Shown piece by piece: positions 6,782 through 12,025 of a stretch of DNA of 12,025 bases. The first letter of the stretch is position 1; each line of letters opens with the position of its first letter. Made by a program: the position numbers and the translations under genes. The notes under the pieces were generated by a model. The model worked only from the letters and a program-made list of their open reading frames with translations, was not told the origin of the DNA and searched no databases. The DNA lies in contig CAZABP010000093.1 of the NCBI GenBank assembly GCA_964483245.1, positions 1-12,025 of the forward strand. The letters are read 5' to 3'. Source of the stretch: CAZABP01 sp964483245 (lineage in GTDB: Bacteria; Planctomycetota; UBA1135; UBA2386).

Positions 6782-8905
6782 TCACTGCAGCGCCCAGGTC
6801 AAGAACGCGAGCCGGTCGGTCGCCTCCTCGATCAGCTTCGCCGTCGGCTTGCCGGCACCATGGCCGGCGCGGGTCTCGATCCGGAGCAGGATCGGTGCCT
6901 CACCCGCCTGCGCGGCCTGCATCGCCGCCCCGAACTTGTAGCTGTGCCCCGGCAGCACGCGGTCGTCGTGATCGCCGGTCATCACCATCGTCGGTGGGTA
7001 CGCCGTGCCGCTGCGGATGTTGTGCAGCGGCGAATAGCGCAGCAGCACCGGGAACATCGCCGGATCGTCGCTGCGGCCGTACTCCGACGCCCAAGCCCAG
7101 CCGATCGTGAACTTGTGGTAGCGCAGCATGTCCATGACGCCGACCTCCGGCACCGCGGCCCCGAACAATCCCGGCCGCTGCGTCATCACGGCGCCGACCA
7201 ACAACCCACCGTTGCTGCCGCCGCCGATCCCGAGCCGGCTGCGCGTGCAGTAGTCGTTGCGCAGCAGGTACTCCGCCGCGGCTACGAAGTCATCGAACAC
7301 ATTCTGCTTGCGCTCGAGCATGCCGGCCTGGTGCCAGGCTTCGCCGTACTCGCCGCCCCCGCGCAGCGTCGGCTGTGCGTAGACGCCGCCGCGTTCGCAC
7401 CAGACCAGACGCATGACCGAGAACGACGGCGTCAGCGAGATGTTGAAGCCGCCGTACCCGTACAGGTAGGTCCGGTTGGTTCCGTCCAGCCGCAGATCCT
7501 TGCGGTGGACCAGGAACATCGGCACGCGCGTCCCATCCTTGCTCTGGAAGAACACCTGCGTCGTTTCGAACTGCTCCGGGTCGATCGGCAGATCCGGACG
7601 CCACGCGCGCGCCACGGTCCCCGCCTCCGGCACGTAGCGCCAGATCTCGCCCGGCGTCGTGAACGACGTGAACGTGAACCAGGCCTGGTCGTCGCGGCGT
7701 TTGCCGCTGAAGCCGCTGACGGCACCGATGCCGGGGAGCGGCAGCTCCCGCTCGAACGCGCCATCCAGCCCGTGCACTGTGACGCGGTGCCGCGCGTCCG
7801 TCAGCCACGTGATCACGAACCGGTTCCCGAACATCTCGACGGAGCTGATCGTGTCGTCCGCCTCCGGGATCACGACCTGCCAGTGTTCGGCGGCCGGCTG
7901 TGCCACGTCGACGGCGATGATCCGCCCGCGCGGCGCGTCCTTGTCGGTCAGGAAGTACAGCTTCCCGCCGTCGTTGCCGAGGAACCGGTAGCTCGCGTCG
8001 AACTCCATCAGCAGCGGTTGCACCGCGAGCCCGTGCTGCAGATCGACGTACGCGATCCGGTTGCGCCGGTCGGTCCCCTGCCGGATCGCGACGATCAGGT
8101 GGCGTTGATCGTCGCCGAGCGTGGTGCCGAACGACCAGTCCGGCTGGTCGGGGCGCTCGTAGACGACGACGTCGTCAGCCTGCGGCGTGCCGAGCTTGTG
8201 CAGCACGAGCTGCGGGTTCTTGTTCTCCGCCTCGTAGGTCGCGCCTTCCTCCGGGGCCGGATAGCGCGAGTAGAAGAACCCGCTCCCGTCCGGCAGCCAG
8301 GTCGCCCCGGAGAACTTGCTCCAGTGCAGCTCGTCGTCGAGGCGCCGGCCGGTCGGGACTTCGAGCACGTGCCAGGTGCGCCAGTCGCTGCCACGCTCCG
8401 ACAGCCCGTACGCGAAGTACCGGCCGTCTTCGGAGAACGCCCCACCGCCGAGCGCGACCGTGCCATCGGCGGACAGGGTGTTCGGATCGAGCAGCACGTC
8501 GCCCTGCTGCAGTGGCGTCGTCCCGCGGTACAGCACTGCCTGGTTCTGCAGGCCGTCGTTGCGCGACCACACCCAGAGGTCCCCCTGCCTGGTCGGCGGA
8601 CTCAGCCGCACGTGGTTCCACAGCTCCGTCAGCCGCTGCCGGATCGCCTCCCGCTCGGGGATCTGCGCCAGGACCGCCTGCGTGACCTCGTTCTGCGCGG
8701 CGACCCACTGCGCGACTTCCTGGCTGTCCTGATCCTCGAGCCAGCGGTAGGGGTCCGCGATCTGCTGTCCGTGGTAGTCATCGACGACCGCGACCGTGCG
8801 CGTCACCGGTGGCCGCGGCAGAGCGCTTGGGACCACCGTGGTCGTGTCCTGGCTCGCGCAGCCGGCGAGCAGCAGCAAGAGCATCCATCCGTGCAGACGT
8901 TGCAT
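6782..8905 (-). CDS. Prolyl oligopeptidase-family (S9A) serine peptidase, lipoprotein
   Basis: The protein has 707 residues, the usual length of the family. The N-terminus is a lipoprotein signal with lipobox LAGC (Cys16), so the enzyme should be lipid-anchored outside the cytoplasm and cut short proline-containing peptides there. The family entry motif DPYRWLED and WVAAQNEVT follow near residues 50-75, then a beta-propeller gating domain (about 90-440). The alpha/beta-hydrolase domain holds YGYGGFNISLTP (oxyanion Tyr484), RGGGEYGEAWH, nucleophile Ser564 in GGSNGG, Asp647 in GDHDDRV and His682 in AGHGAGKPTAK. These align with Tyr473, Ser554, Asp641 and His680 of mammalian prolyl oligopeptidase, so it should be active. 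The start (8903-8905) fits the lipoprotein signal; no Shine-Dalgarno is seen. It is divergent from the rhomboid gene and upstream, on the same strand, of the 1160-aa gene. Read-through across the palindrome is possible. Confidence 0.96.
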   Translation of the reverse strand: MQRLHGWMLLLLLAGCASQDTTTVVPSALPRPPVTRTVAVVDDYHGQQIADPYRWLEDQDSQEVAQWVAAQNEVTQAVLAQIPEREAIRQRLTELWNHVRLSPPTRQGDLWVWSRNDGLQNQAVLYRGTTPLQQGDVLLDPNTLSADGTVALGGGAFSEDGRYFAYGLSERGSDWRTWHVLEVPTGRRLDDELHWSKFSGATWLPDGSGFFYSRYPAPEEGATYEAENKNPQLVLHKLGTPQADDVVVYERPDQPDWSFGTTLGDDQRHLIVAIRQGTDRRNRIAYVDLQHGLAVQPLLMEFDASYRFLGNDGGKLYFLTDKDAPRGRIIAVDVAQPAAEHWQVVIPEADDTISSVEMFGNRFVITWLTDARHRVTVHGLDGAFERELPLPGIGAVSGFSGKRRDDQAWFTFTSFTTPGEIWRYVPEAGTVARAWRPDLPIDPEQFETTQVFFQSKDGTRVPMFLVHRKDLRLDGTNRTYLYGYGGFNISLTPSFSVMRLVWCERGGVYAQPTLRGGGEYGEAWHQAGMLERKQNVFDDFVAAAEYLLRNDYCTRSRLGIGGGSNGGLLVGAVMTQRPGLFGAAVPEVGVMDMLRYHKFTIGWAWASEYGRSDDPAMFPVLLRYSPLHNIRSGTAYPPTMVMTGDHDDRVLPGHSYKFGAAMQAAQAGEAPILLRIETRAGHGAGKPTAKLIEEATDRLAFLTWALQ

Positions 8906-9055
8906 CGCCGGGAGCTTAGCCCACAGGATTCGCGAACCCCTGCTGCGAACGGCGCAGCATCGCGCAGCGCCCGCCTCCTGGCCGCGGCTGCCGCCGCCGC
9001 CAGGGCAGGCTTGCCAGCGGGCTTGTCCTGGTCAGTGCGTCAGCCGCTTCCCTGC

Positions 9056-9075
9056 GGCGGGGCTTTCGCCCCGCC
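9056..9075. repeat. Perfect 8-bp-stem hairpin with TTTC loop
   Basis: GGCGGGGC (9056-9063) and GCCCCGCC (9068-9075) form a perfect stem around TTTC. It lies near the middle of a divergent intergenic region and is not followed by a T-tract on either strand, so a terminator is unlikely. A REP-like dispersed repeat or a structural or protein-binding site is more plausible. Confidence 0.6.
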
Positions 9076-9195
9076 TCGGTGGTGGCCGTCGCGCTTCCTC
9101 GCCCTGCGCGCGCTGCGACCGTTCTCGCGACGGGCTTCACGAATCATGCGGGCTCGCAGTGACCGCCTCGATCTCGCGCGCACGCGCGGCCGACC

Positions 9196-9201
9196 TACGA
9201 T
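9196..9201 (+). promoter_or_regulatory. Possible -10 element for a leaderless rhomboid transcript
   Basis: TACGAT matches the sigma-70 -10 consensus at four of six positions and ends 9 bases before the GTG start at 9211. If it is used, the transcript would begin at or next to the start codon. No convincing -35 box is seen, so this is tentative. Confidence 0.2.
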
Positions 9202-9210
9202 CGCGGCCGC

Positions 9211-9900
9211 GTGTTCCCGATCCGCGACACCGAGCCGGTCCGTCGCAGCCCGAGCGTCGTCCCGGCGCTGATCGGGCTCTGCCTCGCCGTGTTCGTGTTC
9301 GAGCTCAGCCTCGACGAGCCGGCGATGAACGCGTTCTTCGCCCGGTTCGCGCTGCGCCCAGATCGCTACGTGGACCTGTCGCTCGCCGAATGGTTCGAGC
9401 CGTCGGCGCTGTGGCCGTTCGTGACGCACATGTTCCTGCATGCGAGCCCGGTGCACGCGCTCGGCAATCTGTGGACGCTGTGGATCTTCGGCGACAACGT
9501 CGAAGAGAAGCTCGGCGGGTTCCGGTTCCTGGCGTTCTATCTGGTGTGCGGGCTCTGCGCGGCGGCGCTGCAGCTCGCGACGAGCTGGGGCAGCGAGCTG
9601 CCGATGGTCGGCGCGTCCGGTGCGATCGCCGGGGTGATGGGGGCCTACCTGCTGCTGTGCCCGCGCTCCCAGATCGTGCTGCTGCTGTTCCCATGGCCGT
9701 TCCTGGTCGCGATCCCGGCCGTGCTCTACCTCGGCTACTGGGCGCTGCTGCAGGGGCTCGGCGGGGCGGTCAGCCTGCGCGATCCGGACGAGGGGGGCGT
9801 CGCCTGGTTTGCGCACCTCGGCGGGTTCGGGGCAGGGCTGCTGCTGCACCGGCTGTTCCGGCGCCCGCCGCGTGGAACGCCGCGGCGCGAGCCCGCATGA
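9211..9900 (+). CDS. Rhomboid family intramembrane serine protease
   Basis: The protein has 229 residues and starts at a GTG (9211). It cleaves transmembrane segments of substrates inside the cytoplasmic membrane. Hydrophobic segments are visible at about 14-32, 68-95, 102-124, 133-150, 154-182 and 197-214, matching the six-helix rhomboid core. Motifs: HMFLHASPVHALGN with the HxxxN pair H82/N86, the nucleophile Ser136 in GASGAIAG, and the catalytic His202 in AHLGGFGAG. The Ser/His dyad is complete. WFEPSALWPFVTHMFLHA fits the loop and helix 2 region of bacterial rhomboids. The C-terminal tail is short and Arg/Pro-rich, and there is no extra soluble domain. The next gene starts 16 bp after the stop, so co-transcription is likely. 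Natural substrates are not evident from the context. Confidence 0.95.
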   Translation: MFPIRDTEPVRRSPSVVPALIGLCLAVFVFELSLDEPAMNAFFARFALRPDRYVDLSLAEWFEPSALWPFVTHMFLHASPVHALGNLWTLWIFGDNVEEKLGGFRFLAFYLVCGLCAAALQLATSWGSELPMVGASGAIAGVMGAYLLLCPRSQIVLLLFPWPFLVAIPAVLYLGYWALLQGLGGAVSLRDPDEGGVAWFAHLGGFGAGLLLHRLFRRPPRGTPRREPA

Positions 9901-9916
9901 TGCCTGGACCTCGCCC

Positions 9917-11296
9917 ATGCCGGTCTCGCTGCAATTCCTCGGTGCTGCGCGCTACGTCACCGGCAGCAAGCACCTGGTCGAAGTCGATGGCAAGCGGATC
10001 CTGCTCGACTGCGGCATGGTGCAGGGACCCCGGGCGATCTCGGACAAGCTGAACCGGGCCCTGCCGGTCGATGCGCGTGCCCTCGACGCGGTCGTGTTGT
10101 CGCACGCGCACATCGACCACAGCGGCTCGCTGCCGCGCCTGGTCAAGCTCGGCTACGACGGCGCGATCCACTGCACGCCGGCGACGGCCGACCTCGCGTC
10201 GCTGCTGCTCGAGGACTCGGCCGCGATCCAGGCGCAGGATGCCGAGCATCTGGCGCGGCACGGCCAGGCGTTCGAACCGTTCTACGGCGCAGCCGACGTC
10301 GAGCGGACGCGGCGGCAGTTCCGGCGGCACTCCTATGGCGAGCCGTTCGAGGTGCTGCCGGGCATCGAGGGTGAGTTTCACGACGCGGGCCACATCCTCG
10401 GCTCGGCGATGGTCGTGCTGCGCGTGCAGGACGGCGAGCGCACGGTCCGGATCGCCTTCACCGGCGACCACGGTCGGCGCGGGTCGCCGATCCTGCGTGA
10501 TCCGGCGAAGCTGCCGGACGTCGACTACCTGATCACCGAGTCCACGTACGGCGACCGGTTGCACCCGGAGCGCCGGCTGACGCTCGACGAGCTGGCGCAG
10601 GTGATCCTCGACGAGCAGCGCGACGGGGGTCGGATCCTGGTGCCGGCGTTCGCGGTCGGGCGGACGCAGAATCTGCTGTATTCGCTGGCCCGCCTGCAGG
10701 CGGACCGGCGGATCCCGCCGACGCGGATCTGGGTCGACTCGCCGCTGGCGACGAAGACGACCAAGCTGGTCGCGCAGCACAGCGAGCTGCACGACGCCGA
10801 GCTGCGCAAGCTGCGGGAACAGGGGCTCGATCCGTTCTTCGGCGAGCTCGTGCGCTACGTGCAGACCGTCGACGAGAGCAGGGAGCTGAACGGCGTGCGC
10901 GAAGGGATCATCATCGCCGCGTCCGGCATGCTCGAAGCAGGCCGCATCCTGCACCACCTGCGGCACTCGATCGGACACCCCGAGGACTGTGTGCTCGCGG
11001 TCGGTTACATGGCCGAAGGCACGCTCGGCCGCAAGCTGATCGACGGGCACGAGCACGTGCGGATCTTCGGCGAGCGCTATGCAGTGCGCTGCAAGGTCCG
11101 CACGCTGCCCGGCCTGTCCGCGCATGCGGACTGGCGGGAGATCCTGACCAACGTGCAACACCTGGCGCCGGTGGTCCGGCGCGTGTTCGTCGTGCACGGT
11201 GAGGAAGGGCCGGCGACGAAGTTCGCTGACCGTCTCGAAGAGGCCGGGTTCCGCGAGGTCGTGGTCCCGGTGCACAAGCAGAAGTTCGAACTGTGA
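9917..11296 (+). CDS. MBL-fold/beta-CASP/RMMBL nuclease-like protein
   Basis: The protein has 459 residues. ATG at 9917 places the family's typical opening (MPVSLQFLGAARYVTGS) at the N-terminus. Metallo-beta-lactamase motifs are complete: D31-C-G near the first strands, SHAHIDHSG (H63, H65, D67, H68), DAGHILGSA (H159) and FTGDHGR (D184). The beta-CASP part follows: ITESTYGDR with E208, VPAFAVGRTQ, and the C-terminal RMMBL motifs LSAHAD (H403) and VVHGEEGP (H427). This set is known from CPSF73-like and bacterial/archaeal RNA-processing nucleases, so a two-zinc endo- or exoribonuclease in the cytoplasm is expected. It has no signal peptide and lacks the N- and C-terminal extensions of RNase J. 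The stop overlaps the GTG of the next gene as GTGA, which suggests coupling. Family assignment is firm; the RNA substrate is unknown. Confidence 0.95.
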   Translation: MPVSLQFLGAARYVTGSKHLVEVDGKRILLDCGMVQGPRAISDKLNRALPVDARALDAVVLSHAHIDHSGSLPRLVKLGYDGAIHCTPATADLASLLLEDSAAIQAQDAEHLARHGQAFEPFYGAADVERTRRQFRRHSYGEPFEVLPGIEGEFHDAGHILGSAMVVLRVQDGERTVRIAFTGDHGRRGSPILRDPAKLPDVDYLITESTYGDRLHPERRLTLDELAQVILDEQRDGGRILVPAFAVGRTQNLLYSLARLQADRRIPPTRIWVDSPLATKTTKLVAQHSELHDAELRKLREQGLDPFFGELVRYVQTVDESRELNGVREGIIIAASGMLEAGRILHHLRHSIGHPEDCVLAVGYMAEGTLGRKLIDGHEHVRIFGERYAVRCKVRTLPGLSAHADWREILTNVQHLAPVVRRVFVVHGEEGPATKFADRLEEAGFREVVVPVHKQKFEL

Positions 11297-12018
11297 GACC
11301 ACTTCGGATGCGCGTCCTGTTCCTGTCCGTGGCCTCGGCACTCGGCGCCTGCGCCGCGCCGCCGCCGCCCGTGCTGCCGACCTCGTCCGCCGCGTCGCGC
11401 GCGACGGACCTGGCGGGCCGCCACGGTCTGCCGGTGTTGACCGATGCGCCGAGCTCCGTCGAGTCGCCGCAGGACCCGCTGCAGACCGGGCAGCGACGCG
11501 ATCGCGGCGAGCCGCGCGGTTCGTGGGGGGAGCGGGTGCAGGTCGACGCGTTCTGGATCCCGGGCTACTTCGCGACGATCGAGTCGGAGGTGAACGGCGT
11601 CGAAGTCCGCTCCGACCTCGATCCCGGCATGGGATTCGGCACGCGCGTGGCGGTCGGGAACGCGAACCAGAGCGCGGGCCTGCTGTATCTCGGCGGCTGG
11701 TTCGACGGCGACACGACGACCGGCGACGCGTCGTTGCAGTCGCTGTACCTGGACTTCGAGACGCGCGCGCAGCTCGCCGAGGGAGGCGGCAAGTTCCAGT
11801 TCACGGCCGGCGCGGGGCTCGGCGTGTCGCAGGCCTCGTTCGATCGCACGTTCGACGACGAGGTCGGCGGCTCCGCGCTGCTGCGCATGACGCTCGACTT
11901 CGCGCCGACGGAGCGCGCCGCGTTCACGGCCGGGCTCGGCGGGTTCATCCTCGGACATCCCGGTGAGACGCTCGGCTGGGGCTCGTTCCTGATCCTCGGT
12001 GGGCGGCTCAGTTTCTAG
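11293..12018 (+). CDS. Hypothetical lipoprotein with beta-barrel-like C-terminal region
   Basis: The protein has 241 residues from a GTG at 11293 that overlaps the upstream stop. An ATG at 11308 (236 residues) is an equally reasonable start. The N-terminus is a lipoprotein signal with lipobox LGAC (Cys20 from the GTG), followed by a Pro/Ala/Ser-rich linker to about residue 75. From about residue 80 there are alternating beta strands rich in Gly and aromatics: VDAFWIPGYFATIE, SAGLLYLGGWFDG, SLYLDFETRAQLA, FQFTAGAGLGVS, SALLRMTLDFAP, AFTAGLGGFILG, and a final SFLILGGRLSF ending in Phe. This resembles small outer-membrane barrels of the OmpA/OMP_b-brl type and suggests an envelope location. I do not recognise a specific family and no enzymatic motif is seen. 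It is the last gene of the plus-strand group within the window. Confidence 0.8.
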   Translation: MRPLRMRVLFLSVASALGACAAPPPPVLPTSSAASRATDLAGRHGLPVLTDAPSSVESPQDPLQTGQRRDRGEPRGSWGERVQVDAFWIPGYFATIESEVNGVEVRSDLDPGMGFGTRVAVGNANQSAGLLYLGGWFDGDTTTGDASLQSLYLDFETRAQLAEGGGKFQFTAGAGLGVSQASFDRTFDDEVGGSALLRMTLDFAPTERAAFTAGLGGFILGHPGETLGWGSFLILGGRLSF

Positions 12019-12025
12019 CCCGCAT

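Larger units (their letters stand above)
8906..9210. other. Divergent intergenic region without a supported gene
   Basis: These 305 bp separate the starts of the S9 peptidase (minus) and the rhomboid protease (plus), so promoters for both should lie here. I see no credible coding frame: the open frames present are Arg/Pro/Ala-rich shadows. The only clear structure is the hairpin at 9056-9075. Strong -35/-10 pairs are not visible, which is common in DNA this GC-rich. Confidence 0.6.

Noticed and set aside
6525..6785. Short minus-strand frame across the intergenic palindrome
   Set aside because: Its sequence is Arg/Ala/Ser-rich and simply reads through the inverted and direct repeats, including GSDPD- and EDPNLA-like peptides; no start signal supports it.
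6770..9271. An 833-codon + strand frame antisense to the S9 peptidase
   Set aside because: It has low-complexity composition and no motif, and it runs through the start of the rhomboid gene. The minus strand carries a complete S9A active site.
9770..11341. A 523-codon minus-strand frame across the MBL gene
   Set aside because: It is a shadow of the MBL/beta-CASP gene, whose metal-binding motifs are all on the + strand.

Overview
The window is about 12 kb of GC-rich, gene-dense bacterial DNA. It most likely comes from a member of the Planctomycetota (PVC superphylum). The main reason is a 1160-residue exported protein that joins a DUF1080/3-keto-disaccharide hydrolase-like domain, a PVC-type beta-propeller and a C-terminal c-type heme domain of the planctomycete kind. 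Other support comes from several exported proteins with lipoprotein or Sec signals, an exported kelch-type protein, and start codons without clear Shine-Dalgarno sequences. No tRNA, rRNA, CRISPR array, insertion sequence with a transposase, or phage gene is visible.

Layout. (1) Positions 2-1084, + strand: the 3' part of a kelch-repeat protein that enters from the left edge. It converges on a minus-strand cluster, with a strong hairpin at 1101-1130 between the two. (2) Positions 6531 down to 1135, minus strand: a tightly packed three-gene unit. The order is the 1160-aa multidomain heme protein, a lipoprotein with a thioredoxin-like fold but no CXXC plus TPR-like helices, and an exported NHL beta-propeller that resembles peptidyl-alpha-hydroxyglycine alpha-amidating lyase (PAL). 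The first two genes share an ATGA overlap and the last two overlap by 17 bp. (3) Positions 6532-6781: a gap holding a ~195-bp imperfect palindrome that can fold end to end into one hairpin. Beside it is a second copy of its terminal 17-mer and a GGGGTC/GACCCC inverted repeat. It looks like a non-autonomous (REP/MITE-like) element. (4) Positions 8905-6782, minus strand: a prolyl oligopeptidase-family (S9A) lipoprotein with all active-site residues. (5) Positions 8906-9210: a divergent intergenic region with a perfect 8-bp-stem hairpin. (6) Positions 9211-12018, + strand: a rhomboid intramembrane protease, an MBL/beta-CASP nuclease-like protein and a small lipoprotein with a beta-barrel-like tail, closely spaced or overlapping and probably one operon.

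How the genes fit together. The minus-strand trio looks like an exported or periplasmic module: a sugar-linked heme protein, a lipid-anchored partner and a metal-dependent propeller enzyme. The S9A peptidase upstream shares its strand and could be co-transcribed through the palindrome. The plus-strand trio combines membrane proteolysis, a probably cytoplasmic RNA-processing-type nuclease and an envelope protein; these have no obvious common pathway. The features most worth a second look are the long palindromic element, which starts 14 bp upstream of the 1160-aa gene, and the PAL-like active-site set in the NHL protein.
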